This document shows, one piece after another, positions 24,786 to 33,903 of a stretch of 64,000 nucleotides of DNA (positions are counted from its first letter, which is position 1; each line of letters begins with the position of its first letter). The position numbers were made by a program, and so were the translations under genes. Below the pieces are notes generated by a model. The model made no database searches. It had not been told where the DNA came from and worked only from the letters and a program-made list of their open reading frames with translations. The DNA comes from Sulfurihydrogenibium sp. YO3AOP1 (lineage in GTDB: Bacteria; Aquificota; Aquificia; Aquificales; Hydrogenothermaceae): NCBI RefSeq assembly GCF_000020325.1, contig NC_010730.1, positions 1,261,501 to 1,325,500 of the forward strand, in the 5' to 3' direction.

Positions 24786-25304
24786 ATGGCTACTAAAAGC
24801 ATAAGTAAAGACTTTTTAAAGGAATTGTATGAAAAAGATTATTATAGATGGGTAAATGAGAATCTTCAGCTTTTAAAAGAAAGAGAATATGACTCTGTTG
24901 ATTGGGAAAATCTTCTTGAGGAGATTGAAGATTTGGGAAGGAAGCATTTGGAGAGTGCAATAAACTACATGGCAGTAATCTTACAACATCTTTACAAGAT
25001 TGATAATTTTAAAATTTACGAATATTCAGGTAAGGGCTGGATTAATAGCGTACTGCATGCAAGAAAGAGCTTAGAAAAACTTTTTTTAGAGCATCCATCT
25101 TTAAAACAAAAAGCAGTTGAAAGTATTGAAAAAGCTTGGAAACGAGTAGTAATAGATTTAGTATATTGGTTTCAAAGACCGGAAAATGAAGAATTAGCTA
25201 AAAAGTTTTTTGGAAGATTGCCAACAGAAAAAGATTTTCCAGAAAATTGTCCATATACATACAAGCAGATTTTTGAATATAAACCATGGATTAAGGAGGA
25301 TTAA
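24786..25304 (+). CDS. DUF29 family protein
   Basis: A 172-residue protein of DUF29, with the family stretches LYEKDYYRWVNENLQLL, DWENLLEEIEDLGR and the C-terminal FPENCPYTYKQIFEYKPW. The family has no established biochemical function and is common in cyanobacteria and Aquificota. It is predicted all-helical and soluble. Two more paralogues stand in tandem near 49 kb. The ribosome site of the next gene overlaps its last codons. Confidence 0.85.
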   Translation: MATKSISKDFLKELYEKDYYRWVNENLQLLKEREYDSVDWENLLEEIEDLGRKHLESAINYMAVILQHLYKIDNFKIYEYSGKGWINSVLHARKSLEKLFLEHPSLKQKAVESIEKAWKRVVIDLVYWFQRPENEELAKKFFGRLPTEKDFPENCPYTYKQIFEYKPWIKED

Positions 25305-25306
25305 AG

Positions 25307-25774
25307 ATGGAAAAAGCTATAGATTTCTGCCTGCCAGGAATTGATGAAAAAGGAAATGAGATTAATTTTTGCCTTAAAGATTATCTTGGAAAAGATAAAG
25401 ACGTTATTCTTTACTTTTATCCAAAGGACGACACGCCCGGTTGTACAACGGAAGCATGCGATTTTAGAGATAATTTAAATATATTACAAAATTACGCTAT
25501 AGTCGTTGGAGTTAGTCCGGACAGCATTGAAAGTCATAAAAAATTTAAAGAAAAGTATGGTTTGAATTTTATTCTTTTGTCTGATAAAAACAAAGAAGTC
25601 ATGAAACAGTATGGAGCTTATGGCAAAAAAGTAATGTATGGCAAAGAGACAGAAGGAGTTATTAGGTCTACATTTATAATTTCACCTGATGGCAGTATTA
25701 AAAAAGCTTGGAAAAATGTAAAAGCTAAAGGTCATGTTGAACAAATATTAAAATTTCTTGGAGTGAAGTCTTGA
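25307..25774 (+). CDS. bcp: Thioredoxin-dependent peroxiredoxin (BCP/PrxQ)
   Basis: A 155-residue peroxidase that reduces peroxides using thioredoxin. The active site YPKDDTPGCTTEACDFRD carries the peroxidatic Cys and, five residues later, the resolving Cys typical of PrxQ. AAGGAGG precedes the ATG. It overlaps pyrK by 4 bases (TTGA). It belongs with the other oxidative-stress genes of the window (superoxide reductase and dismutase) in function, though not in location. Confidence 0.93.
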   Translation: MEKAIDFCLPGIDEKGNEINFCLKDYLGKDKDVILYFYPKDDTPGCTTEACDFRDNLNILQNYAIVVGVSPDSIESHKKFKEKYGLNFILLSDKNKEVMKQYGAYGKKVMYGKETEGVIRSTFIISPDGSIKKAWKNVKAKGHVEQILKFLGVKS

Positions 25775-26547
25775 TAAAAGATATTGAAGCTTTAATATTA
25801 GAAAACAGATTTATCTCCGGGAAAACTTACATGCTAAAGCTGAAAGCCCCAGAAATTGCAAGTTTTGTAAAGCCGGCTCATTTTGTCATGATAAAGCCAA
25901 CACCTCAAGATTTTTACGACCCATTACTTAGAAGAGCCTTTGCCATAGCCGATGTAGAAGATGGCACTATAGTTGTTTACTATGACGTTTATGGAAAAGG
26001 AACCCAGGCAATTTCTCAAAAGAAAGAAGGAGAAACGATAAACGTCCTTGGACCACTTGGAAACAGACTATTTCCGGAAGATTATGATAATTATATCGTT
26101 GTAGGTGGTGGCATTGGTTATGCCGGCTTAAGCTTATTTTTAAAGCAGTTAAAAAAGCACAGCAAAAGATTTGTAGCAATTTACGGAGCAAGAAAAAAAG
26201 AAGATTTATCAATGATTAAATGGAATGAAGAAAACCAAATCCAGCCAATATATTACACGGAAGATGGAAGCTTTGGAAGAAAAGGATTAGTCACGCAGGA
26301 TTTAAAAGATATTATAAAATCAAATTCAAATGCACCATTAATAGTTTGCGGTCCAAAAGGAATGATGAAAGCTGTAGCAAAAATAGCCAAGGAAGAAAAT
26401 GCATTATGCTATCTATCCCTTGAAAGTAGAATGGCTTGCGGAATTGGTATCTGTGTTGGCTGTGTAGTCAAGGATGTTAAAAATGATACATATGTAAGAG
26501 TATGCTATGAAGGTCCTGTCTTTGAGGCTAATGAGATTGAATTATAA
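25771..26547 (+). CDS. pyrK: Dihydroorotate dehydrogenase electron transfer subunit
   Basis: A 258-residue FAD and [2Fe-2S] protein. It carries the FAD motif RRAFAIADV, a nucleotide segment GGGIGYAGLSL, and the cluster loop SRMACGIGICVGCVVK with a final Cys in RVCYEG. It passes electrons from the PyrD subunit to NAD+, so a class 1B PyrD must be encoded elsewhere. TTG start, coupled to bcp. Confidence 0.93.
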   Translation: MIKDIEALILENRFISGKTYMLKLKAPEIASFVKPAHFVMIKPTPQDFYDPLLRRAFAIADVEDGTIVVYYDVYGKGTQAISQKKEGETINVLGPLGNRLFPEDYDNYIVVGGGIGYAGLSLFLKQLKKHSKRFVAIYGARKKEDLSMIKWNEENQIQPIYYTEDGSFGRKGLVTQDLKDIIKSNSNAPLIVCGPKGMMKAVAKIAKEENALCYLSLESRMACGIGICVGCVVKDVKNDTYVRVCYEGPVFEANEIEL

Positions 26548-27142
26548 AAATTTCAAAAAAAGCTTAATATTCTTCACAGGCTTTAGGATGATATTTTTAT
26601 TACTTCTCACCTCTTTTAATTCATTTGCCGAGACAACTATTGAACCAAAAATAATTGAGTATAAAGGTGTAAAAGCCGAAGATTTGCAAAAGGTAAATCA
26701 ACAAGTTAATGCTTTATATCAAAAACAAAAACAGTTAGAAGAAAAAATAAGTCAAATCGAAAAACTTAAGAATGTATCACAAACAGATAAAAAACTAATT
26801 GAGTATTTTTTAACAGAAATTGAAGAGCTAAAAAAGAATCAGGAAGAGCTAAAAAATCAAATAACAAATTTTGAAAAAGAAACAAAAAAATCTTTTTTTA
26901 TGTTAAACTTAATTCAATTTGTAACCTTTGGAATATTCGTTGTTTTTATGATCTTACTTTATAACTACAAGAAAGATACCGGCAGAGAAATCAAAGAAGT
27001 TAGCGAAAAAGTTGATAAAATTCAAGAAAGGTCAGATGTTGAAGTAGTTCTATCTCTTATTGAAAAAGCTAAAACCGACCCAAAAGCAGCAGAAATATTA
27101 CAAACATACTTAAAAAGCAGAGGTGAAGTAGATGAAATATGA
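26531..27142 (+). CDS. Membrane protein with coiled coil, unknown
   Basis: I cannot assign a function. From the ATG at 26531 there is a basic n-region and a signal-like segment (MIFLLLLTSFNSFA). A long heptad-rich stretch of Lys/Glu/Gln follows, then a membrane helix (LIQFVTFGIFVVFMILL) and a second short coiled coil. The start is uncertain: ATGs at 26507 and 26588 are also in frame, none with a clear ribosome site. It overlaps pyrK at its start and queD at its end, so it is coupled to both. Confidence 0.6.
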   Translation: MRLNYKNFKKSLIFFTGFRMIFLLLLTSFNSFAETTIEPKIIEYKGVKAEDLQKVNQQVNALYQKQKQLEEKISQIEKLKNVSQTDKKLIEYFLTEIEELKKNQEELKNQITNFEKETKKSFFMLNLIQFVTFGIFVVFMILLYNYKKDTGREIKEVSEKVDKIQERSDVEVVLSLIEKAKTDPKAAEILQTYLKSRGEVDEI

Positions 27143-27617
27143 AATAACAAAAATCTTTAGATTTGAAGCAGGGCATAGAGTTTGGAAGCAAAACCTTGCA
27201 GAAGGTAAAACCGCAGTCCTTTCAGGATACGCTTGTATAGATAACAAATGCAGAAATTTACACGGACACAGCTATATTCTTGAAGTAACCGTTGGCTCTG
27301 ATACATTAAACGAGCAGGATGTTGTGGTGGATTTTTATCATATTAAGAATGCTTTGAAAGATTTAGTAGACAACGTATTTGACCATTCTTTTATAATAGA
27401 CATAAACGACCCACTTTACCCAATATTTAAAGAGCATTTTAAAGACTTAAAGATTACCGAAGTTGATTTTTGTCCAACAGCTGAAGCAATGGCTAAATAC
27501 TTCTATGATTATTTAGTTCAAAAGCTTAAAGAAGCAAATCTTGAGGAAGATATAAAAGTAGTTCAGATCACACTTTGGGAAACAGCAACAGGTAAAGCAA
27601 CTTATAAAGGTGAGTAG
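27132..27617 (+). CDS. queD: 6-carboxy-5,6,7,8-tetrahydropterin synthase
   Basis: A 161-residue member of the PTPS/QueD family, making the pterin intermediate of queuosine (preQ0) synthesis. Zinc ligands are the first His in FEAGHRVW and the pair in NLHGHSY; the upstream Cys of DNKCRNLHGH fits QueD. Late acidic and His residues (VFDHSF, LWETAT) are in place. The tgt gene, which inserts the base into tRNA, is also in this window at 43 kb. Confidence 0.9.
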   Translation: MKYEITKIFRFEAGHRVWKQNLAEGKTAVLSGYACIDNKCRNLHGHSYILEVTVGSDTLNEQDVVVDFYHIKNALKDLVDNVFDHSFIIDINDPLYPIFKEHFKDLKITEVDFCPTAEAMAKYFYDYLVQKLKEANLEEDIKVVQITLWETATGKATYKGE

Positions 27618-27620
27618 TAT

Positions 27621-27737
27621 TTGGAAATAATAAAACTTTTACCTGGAATATTTATTATGTTAATCTTCACAAGTTTATACTTTTTTGTTGGTGTTAAGTT
27701 TATAAAAAAGTGGAGGAAAAAAGGTGGCAATCATTAA
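27621..27737 (+). CDS. Small single-span membrane protein, candidate
   Basis: A 38-codon frame in the 106-base gap after queD. It starts with TTG behind AGGTGAG and encodes MEIIKLLPGIFIMLIFTSLY, then FFVGVKF and a basic tail KKWRKKGGNH. One helix with a positive-inside tail is a sensible membrane topology. It overlaps the next GTG start by 14 bases. The support is codon pattern and spacing only. Confidence 0.45.
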   Translation: MEIIKLLPGIFIMLIFTSLYFFVGVKFIKKWRKKGGNH

Positions 27738-28248
27738 GCCATACAAAGGAATCTATCCAAAGATAGACCAAACAGTTTTTATTGCTGAAAATGCTGTAAT
27801 CATTGGAGATGTTGAGATAGGCAAAGATTCAAGCATTTGGTATAATGTAGTTATAAGAGGTGATGTTAATTACATTAGAATTGGCGAAAGAACAAATATT
27901 CAAGATGGAACTATTATTCACGTAGACCATAAAAGATATCCAACGATAATAGGTAATAATGTGACAGTGGGTCATAAAGTTATGCTTCATGCCTGCACGA
28001 TAGAAGATTACTGTTTAATTGGGATGTCTGCAACTGTTATGGATGGTGTAATTGTAGGAAAATACTCAATAGTTGCAGCAGGAGCATTGGTCACACCCGG
28101 TAAAGTTATAGAGCCTTACTCTTTGTGGGCCGGAGTTCCTGCTAAATTTGTAAGAAAATTAACAGAAGAAGAGATAGCTTGGTTAGAAAAATCTGCTGAA
28201 AATTATGTAAAATATAAAAATAGCTATTTAGAAGAGGGATTAGGATGA
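27724..28248 (+). CDS. Gamma-class carbonic anhydrase family protein
   Basis: A 174-residue left-handed beta-helix protein with hexapeptide repeats (VIIGDVEIGKDSSIWYNVVI and following). The metal-ligand positions are seen: His in TIIHVD, and two His in VGHKVMLHAC. A helical tail closes the protein. Relatives (YrdA, CaiE, Cam-like) bind Zn or Fe; some are carbonic anhydrases. It starts with GTG behind GGAGG. Its end overlaps a small ORF by 4 bases. Confidence 0.88.
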   Translation: MAIIKPYKGIYPKIDQTVFIAENAVIIGDVEIGKDSSIWYNVVIRGDVNYIRIGERTNIQDGTIIHVDHKRYPTIIGNNVTVGHKVMLHACTIEDYCLIGMSATVMDGVIVGKYSIVAAGALVTPGKVIEPYSLWAGVPAKFVRKLTEEEIAWLEKSAENYVKYKNSYLEEGLG

Positions 28249-28412
28249 ATGAAACGTTTGAGCTTTTACTTGCAATTGTAATTTTTATTATCGCAGCGTT
28301 AGTAATTGTTGGTTTGATGGTATATTGGAGTAAAAACAACACAGTTGTAGATGAAAGAGATAAAAAATACTATGGTAGAGAGGTAGGAGATGAAAAGAGC
28401 AGACATAGTTAA
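28245..28412 (+). CDS. Small membrane protein, unknown
   Basis: A 55-residue frame that starts in an ATGA overlap with the carbonic-anhydrase gene, behind AGGGATTAGG. It has an acidic N-terminus (MNETFELL), one strong helix (AIVIFIIAALVIVGLMVYW) and a charged tail (DERDKKYYGREVGDEKSRHS). Its end overlaps the start of the HU gene by 23 bases. Consistent junctions on both sides support a real gene. No family is recognised. Confidence 0.62.
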   Translation: MNETFELLLAIVIFIIAALVIVGLMVYWSKNNTVVDERDKKYYGREVGDEKSRHS

Positions 28413-28686
28413 CAAAATAGCAAGAAATGAAAAAATAACGTTAGATAAAAAAGAGATAGCTACTATCGTAAATGAAACATTTGACTTAATCTCTGACTAT
28501 TTAACAAATGATATACATGAAGGAAAAAAAGTGATGATTTCAGGCTTTGGGACGTTTGTCATTAAAAAAAGAAAAAGTAAAATCGGCAGGAATCCAAAAA
28601 CCGGTGAAGAGAAGTTGATTCCCGACAGGCTTGGCATAACTTTTAAACCTGGCAAGCTTTTAAAGAAAAAAGTTAATTCAAAATAA
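28390..28686 (+). CDS. hup: HU/IHF family DNA-binding protein
   Basis: A 98-residue nucleoid protein. The DNA-binding arm region reads FGTFVIKKRKSKIGRNPKTG, followed by a hydrophobic and basic end (ITFKPGKLLKKKV). The helical dimer half is MKRADIVNKIARNEKI... It bends and packs DNA. GTAGGAG precedes the ATG. The tRNA-Pro gene follows immediately downstream. Confidence 0.93.
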   Translation: MKRADIVNKIARNEKITLDKKEIATIVNETFDLISDYLTNDIHEGKKVMISGFGTFVIKKRKSKIGRNPKTGEEKLIPDRLGITFKPGKLLKKKVNSK

Positions 28687-28691
28687 ATAAT

Positions 28692-28764
28692 CGGAGCGTG
28701 GCGCAGGTGGTAGCGCACTGGCATGGGGGGCCAGAGGTCGCCCGTTCGAATCGGGTCGCTCCGA
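28692..28764 (+). tRNA. tRNA-Pro (anticodon GGG)
   Basis: The cloverleaf can be drawn by hand. The acceptor stem is CGGAGCG/CGCTCCG, and the D arm holds GCGCAGGTGGTAGCGC. The anticodon stem CTGGC/GCCAG encloses the loop ATGGGGG with anticodon GGG. The T arm is around GTTCGAAT. The discriminator is A, and the CCA end is not encoded. GGG reads proline codons CCC and CCU. Confidence 0.95.
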
Positions 28765-28802
28765 CTTGTATGTGAGATAGTGAGAAGTAAAAGGAGAAAA
28801 TA

Positions 28803-29582
28803 GTGAAAAAAATAGTTTTTCTTACAAATGATGACGGTTATCAGTCAAAAGGATTACAGGCAATAAGAAATAGATTGATAGAAGAAAATTTTAGAGTAAT
28901 TACAGTAGCACCGGATAGAAACATGTCCGGAACAAGCCATTCATTAACATTTACAAGACCATTAAAAATAGAAAAAATTGAAGAAGATTTTTACTATATC
29001 GTAGATGGAACGCCTGCCGACTGTGTCCATCTTGGATTGAATGTAATTCTTCAAAATCAAAAGCCGGATTTATTAATATCCGGTATAAATACTGGACCAA
29101 ACATAGGCAATGACGTTTTTTATTCTGGAACGGTTGGAGCGGCAAGAGAAGGAACACTTTTTTGCATTCCATCTGTAGCCTTTTCTGTAGGTTCTTCTAA
29201 GAATCCAAACTTTGAAGATGTATCAAAAGTAGCTGTTAAAATAGTAAAAGCATTGCTTATTAAAAACCTTCCAAAAGGAACATTCCTCAACGTAAACATT
29301 CCAACAATTCCAGCAGAAAAAATAAAAGGATTTTTGCTTACAAAACAAGGAAGAGGAGCTTATAAAGAGGAAATCGTTAAGTATCTATCGCCTTCAAAGG
29401 AAGAGTATTACTGGATAGGTGGAGAAGAAGCACTATTGGAAGAATGCTCACCTGGCACAGATTACACGGCAGTAAAAGATGGATATGTATCTATAACACC
29501 AATTAGATTAGACCTTACAGATCACAAAGCCATCGATATTTTAGATAAAGAAAACTTTATATCTGAAATTGTGAGGCTCTAA
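28803..29582 (+). CDS. surE: 5'-nucleotidase SurE
   Basis: A 259-residue metal-dependent nucleoside monophosphate phosphatase. The N-terminal [15 protein letters not shown] carries the Asp-Asp metal ligands. [12 protein letters not shown] and [20 protein letters not shown] complete the active site. It recycles nucleotides and helps survival in stress. GTG start behind AGGAG. Its stop overlaps the trpE start by 1 base (TAATG). Confidence 0.95.
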
Positions 29583-31060
29583 TGGGTTTAATATCCTTCC
29601 AAGAATTTGAAAGATTAGCAAAAGAATTTAATGTAATTCCAATTTACAAAGAAATCTTACTTGATATAGATACACCATTGTCTGTTTATCTTAAAATTTC
29701 ATCACCGGATAGATTTAATTTTATTCTTGAAAGTGTAGAAAGAGGAGAGCAGATAGGCAGATATTCATTTATAGGCTCTTCGGAAAACTTTTACATCAGA
29801 ACAAAAAAGGATACAGTTGAAATTTACAACAAAGGACAGATAGAGTATAAAAAAACAACAGACCCAATCAGAGAAATAAAAAACTTAGTTAAAGAATTTA
29901 AGCCATATAAAGATGAAAGCTTACCGCCATTTTATGGGGGATTCGTTGGGTATATAGGCTATGATGTTATCCATTTTTACGAACCTATTCCAGACGTAAA
30001 AATAGACACTTTAAAAATCCCAGATTTATTTATGTTTTTAAGTGATGAAGTTATCGCTTTTGATAATCTTACCAACAAGATCAAAATAATTGTATGTGCA
30101 ATAATAAACAAAAATGAAGATTTAAAAATCCAGTATGATAAAGCTGTAAGTAAACTAAATGCGATTGAAGAAAGGCTTAATAAAACAATAGAAGAAAAAA
30201 GATTAACATTAAAAGAAAAAGAAGTAAACCTTGAAAACTGGAATTCTAACTTTAAAAAAGAAGATTTTGAAAAAGTAGTTTTAAAGGCAAAAGATTACAT
30301 AAAAGAAGGAGATATTATACAGGTTGTACTATCTCAAAGATTTTCAAAGAAGATAAAGACAGACCCATTAAACATTTACAGAGCTATAAGAGTAATAAAC
30401 CCTTCTCCGTATCTATTTTATTTAGATTTTAAAGATTTAAAAATCATCGGATCTTCTCCCGAAATACTTGTTACAGTGAAGGATAAAAAAATACTTACAA
30501 AACCTATAGCCGGCACAAGACCAAGAGGAAAGACTATAGAAGAAGACTTAAAACTTAAAGAAGATTTACTCAGTGATGAAAAGGAAAGGGCAGAACATTT
30601 AATGCTTGTAGACCTTGCAAGGAATGATGTAGGCAAGGTAGCTGTTAAAGGTAGTGTTAAAGTAGATAGATTTATGTATATAGAAAATTATTCTCATGTT
30701 ATGCATATAGTTTCCGATGTTTCTGGAATTTTAAGAGAGGATTTACATCCACTTGATGTTTTAAAATCAGTTTTTCCTGTTGGAACTGTTAGTGGAGCTC
30801 CAAAAGTTAGGGCAATGCAGATAATAGAAGAGCTTGAACCGGAGAAAAGAGGAGTATATGCAGGGGCAGTAGGATATATATCCTTTGATGGCAATCTTGA
30901 TACAGCGATAGCAATCAGAACTGCGGTAGTAGTGAACGATACTGTGTATATCCAAGCCGGAGCTGGAATTGTTGCAGACTCAGTGCCGGAAAAAGAATGG
31001 CTTGAGACAGTAAACAAAGCAAAGGCTATGATGAAAGCGGTTGAAGTGGTTGAGGATTAG
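29582..31060 (+). CDS. trpE: Anthranilate synthase component I
   Basis: A 492-residue chorismate-binding enzyme for tryptophan synthesis. The TrpE-type motif KPIAGTRPRG is present, with Ala where pabB has Lys. Others are ERAEHLMLVDLARND, PVGTVSGAPKVRAMQ and the C-terminal IQAGAGIVADSVPE. The N-terminal LLES-type tryptophan feedback site may be represented by FILESVERGEQIGRYSFIG. No trp leader or attenuator is visible, as it is coupled to surE. Confidence 0.95.
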   Translation: MGLISFQEFERLAKEFNVIPIYKEILLDIDTPLSVYLKISSPDRFNFILESVERGEQIGRYSFIGSSENFYIRTKKDTVEIYNKGQIEYKKTTDPIREIKNLVKEFKPYKDESLPPFYGGFVGYIGYDVIHFYEPIPDVKIDTLKIPDLFMFLSDEVIAFDNLTNKIKIIVCAIINKNEDLKIQYDKAVSKLNAIEERLNKTIEEKRLTLKEKEVNLENWNSNFKKEDFEKVVLKAKDYIKEGDIIQVVLSQRFSKKIKTDPLNIYRAIRVINPSPYLFYLDFKDLKIIGSSPEILVTVKDKKILTKPIAGTRPRGKTIEEDLKLKEDLLSDEKERAEHLMLVDLARNDVGKVAVKGSVKVDRFMYIENYSHVMHIVSDVSGILREDLHPLDVLKSVFPVGTVSGAPKVRAMQIIEELEPEKRGVYAGAVGYISFDGNLDTAIAIRTAVVVNDTVYIQAGAGIVADSVPEKEWLETVNKAKAMMKAVEVVED

Positions 31061-31327
31061 AGAGTCAGTGTGTAAGGATATATTCATTTTGCTGATTTCT
31101 CACTAAAAACAATAATAATCTTCTAAAACATCGGGTGAAAAATTGGTGGGCTTCAGACTGTTCCAAAATTCCTATTCTATCACAGGAACGTCCGCTAAGT
31201 AATGACATTTCATTAATTACTACATGTACGGGCAATTCATGAATTGCCCCAACATCAACCTCTCACTTTTAACATCGGTCTGAAGAAACGTGTAATCTGT
31301 TGAATTTCTCACCCGCATATAATTTAA
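31061..31327. repeat. Gap with palindrome and decayed repeat pieces
   Basis: Holds the perfect 20-base palindrome GGGCAATTCATGAATTGCCC at about 31210-31229, a variant of the palindromes at 22.6 and 63.5 kb. Decayed pieces such as GACTGTTCCAAAATTCC match the tails of the dispersed modules. No gene is supported. Confidence 0.6.
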
Positions 31328-31996
31328 CTATAAATAATCTTCTAATCTAACGAATCTATAACCTTTCTGCTTTAAAATTCTAACAATCTCGGGTAAAGCT
31401 TCGCCTGTTTTGTAACCTCTACCATTTGCATGGAATATTAAAATAGAGCCAGGTTTTGTATTTCTTATCACATGGTCTATCAACATCTCTTTTGTTATTT
31501 TTTTATCCGGGTCGCCACTTGGAAAAGTCCAATGAATAACTTTATAACCTAAACTTTCTACTAAGCGTAAAGCTCTTTCATTATAATTGCCAGCAGGAAA
31601 CCTAAAATATTTTGGTTTAATTCCCGTTATCCCAATGATTAAATTTTCATTTTTCAGTACATCTTCTTTAATCTCTTCTTCGTTTAGAAGGTTCATATGA
31701 TTGTTATGATTGTAAGAATGATTTTGAATCGAGACCAAACCAGTATTATAAAGATTTTTTAAATCCTGAAAATTTCTTTCAATAAACTTTCCACTTACAA
31801 ACAGTGTGAAAGGAATTTTTTGAGAAACCAAAAAATCAATTATTTTATGGTCTAAATATGATGGTGTTTTAGTCTCACAGGCATCAAATGTAAGAGCAAC
31901 AACTTTATCATCTGTTTTTAACGTTGTGATTACTTCAGCATTTGAGAATAAAAAAGAAGATATCAAAAATAATAAGATGAATGTTAGTTTTTTCAT
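31328..31996 (-). CDS. Polysaccharide deacetylase (NodB domain), exported
   Basis: A 222-residue protein with a signal peptide (MKKLTFILLFLISSFLFSNA) and a NodB deacetylase domain. Motif 1 reads VALTFDACE (usually TFDDG or TFDAG), the metal-His motif is NHSYNHNNH, and motif 3 is RFPAGNYN. It probably deacetylates peptidoglycan or another surface glycan. The ATG has no ribosome site. A TATAAT (32011-32006) places the likely transcript start within a few bases of the ATG, so the message may be leaderless. Confidence 0.85.
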   Translation of the reverse strand: MKKLTFILLFLISSFLFSNAEVITTLKTDDKVVALTFDACETKTPSYLDHKIIDFLVSQKIPFTLFVSGKFIERNFQDLKNLYNTGLVSIQNHSYNHNNHMNLLNEEEIKEDVLKNENLIIGITGIKPKYFRFPAGNYNERALRLVESLGYKVIHWTFPSGDPDKKITKEMLIDHVIRNTKPGSILIFHANGRGYKTGEALPEIVRILKQKGYRFVRLEDYL

Positions 31997-32067
31997 AATC
32001 AAAAAATTATAACACAGCTAAAAAATGGTTGTATAATAAATTTAAAGATAATGCAGGAGGATTAAAA

Positions 32068-33891
32068 GTGTCTGCCAATAGTGATAAAGTAAGCTTAAGT
32101 AATGTTATTCGAGCTATAGGGACAGTTTTTGGAGATATTGGAACAAGCCCACTTTATACATTTGCCGTTATAGTTTTAGTAACAAAGCCAAAACCAGATG
32201 AAATTCTTGGTATTGCATCGTTAATAATATGGACGTTAATATTGATTCCAACGGTCCAGTATGCTTGGTTTGCGATGAATCTTAGTTTAAGAGGTGAAGG
32301 TAGTATTATAGTTTTGGGAGAAATTGCCCAGTCTATAACTAAAAATCCTAAGATAAGGCTAATCCATCGTGCTTTAACAATAGTTGGTATTGGATTTTTA
32401 CTTGGAGATGGAATTATTACACCTGCCATAACTATCTTAAGCTCAACAGAAGGTTTAAGGTTAATTCATGGTTTGGAAGGTTTAAGTCAGGAAATTATTT
32501 TAGGTATTGCTATTTTTATAACAACAATGTTGTTTCTTATTCAAAGATATGGAACAGGTAAAATTGGTATAGCTTTTGGACCAATAATGACTTTATATTT
32601 TATAACCATTGCATCAATAGGAATTTATTATATTTCACATAATCCAATAGTCTTAAAAGCTTTTAATCCATTAGAAGCTATAAATTTTATTTCTAACCAT
32701 CCATTTGTTGCGTTTTTGGCTTTATCTGAAATTATTCTGGCTGCAACAGGTGGAGAAGCAATGTATGCAGATATGGGTCATATCGGTAAAAATGCAATAA
32801 GAACAGCTTGGGTCTTTGTATTTTTTGCAGTAGTTATGAGCTACTTAGGTCAAGCTTCTATACTTTTAGGAAACATAAAAGAAGATAATCCATTTTTCCA
32901 TGGAGCTAATTTGTTGCTTGGAAATGATTTATACATTCTTTTCTTAATTTTAATAACAATTGCCGGCATTATTGCATCTCAAGCACTTATTAGCGGTGTA
33001 TTCTCTCTAATTTTTCAATCAATCAACGCAAGATTGGTTCCATTACTTCTTGTTAGACATACCTCAACAGAAATAAGTACACAAATATTTATACCAATAG
33101 TTAATCTTTTCTTATTTATCGGCGTCCTTATCATGTTTTTCATTTTTAGAGAATCGGAAAAGATGGCATCAGCTTATGGTTTAGCTGTAAATATTGATAT
33201 GGTAATCACAAGCTTATTTTTAATCTATATCTATTTTAATTTGAAAAAATACGGTTATTTCTTAGGAAGTATATTGTTGTTATTGATAGATTTAACATTC
33301 CTATCATCAAATACATTAAAGATTCCTCATGGTGCTTATTGGCCTATTTTATTTGCAATTCCGCCTATATTCATAATTTCTCTTTATACAATAGGTCAAA
33401 GTAGAATTGGTAAAGTTGGTAAATTTATGCCAAAAGAAAACTTTATTGAGAATTTCAATAAAATCTATCCTAAAAAATGTCATATAAAAGGTTCAGCAGT
33501 ATTTCTTGTTAGAAGCATTGAGAGAATTCCGCCTTATATTGTTGAAACAATGATTAAGCATGGTATAGTTTATGAAGAAAATATTTTCCTTTCGCTTAAA
33601 AAATTAGACCGACCTTTTGGTATTAGAAGCTATTTTGCAGAAGATTTGTGTCCAGGCATTAAATACGCAGTTATAGAATATGGATATCAAGAGATTGTAA
33701 ACGTTGAAAAAGAACTTAGAAATTTAGACATAAACGAAAGGGTTGTTTTCTATGGCGTAGACAATGTTTACTCTGATAATATTATTTGGAAAATCTTTGG
33801 TTTAATAAAAAGAATATTCTCTAACTTTGCAGAGTTTTATAAACTACCGGCTCAAAAAGTTCATGGTGTTGTTGTTAGAGTTGAGATATAA
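32068..33891 (+). CDS. kup: KUP-family potassium transporter
   Basis: A 607-residue transporter with about twelve membrane helices. The family signature GTVFGDIGTSPLYTF falls near residue 22. LLGDGIITPAITILSSTEG and GGEAMYADMGH are further conserved stretches. The C-terminal 140 residues are cytoplasmic. It takes up K+ with protons. GTG at 32068 is chosen behind AGGAGG. The longer frame from TTG at 32029 would run through a TATAAT promoter element (32032-32037). Confidence 0.93.
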   Translation: MSANSDKVSLSNVIRAIGTVFGDIGTSPLYTFAVIVLVTKPKPDEILGIASLIIWTLILIPTVQYAWFAMNLSLRGEGSIIVLGEIAQSITKNPKIRLIHRALTIVGIGFLLGDGIITPAITILSSTEGLRLIHGLEGLSQEIILGIAIFITTMLFLIQRYGTGKIGIAFGPIMTLYFITIASIGIYYISHNPIVLKAFNPLEAINFISNHPFVAFLALSEIILAATGGEAMYADMGHIGKNAIRTAWVFVFFAVVMSYLGQASILLGNIKEDNPFFHGANLLLGNDLYILFLILITIAGIIASQALISGVFSLIFQSINARLVPLLLVRHTSTEISTQIFIPIVNLFLFIGVLIMFFIFRESEKMASAYGLAVNIDMVITSLFLIYIYFNLKKYGYFLGSILLLLIDLTFLSSNTLKIPHGAYWPILFAIPPIFIISLYTIGQSRIGKVGKFMPKENFIENFNKIYPKKCHIKGSAVFLVRSIERIPPYIVETMIKHGIVYEENIFLSLKKLDRPFGIRSYFAEDLCPGIKYAVIEYGYQEIVNVEKELRNLDINERVVFYGVDNVYSDNIIWKIFGLIKRIFSNFAEFYKLPAQKVHGVVVRVEI

Positions 33892-33903
33892 GGAGGAAAG
33901 ACA

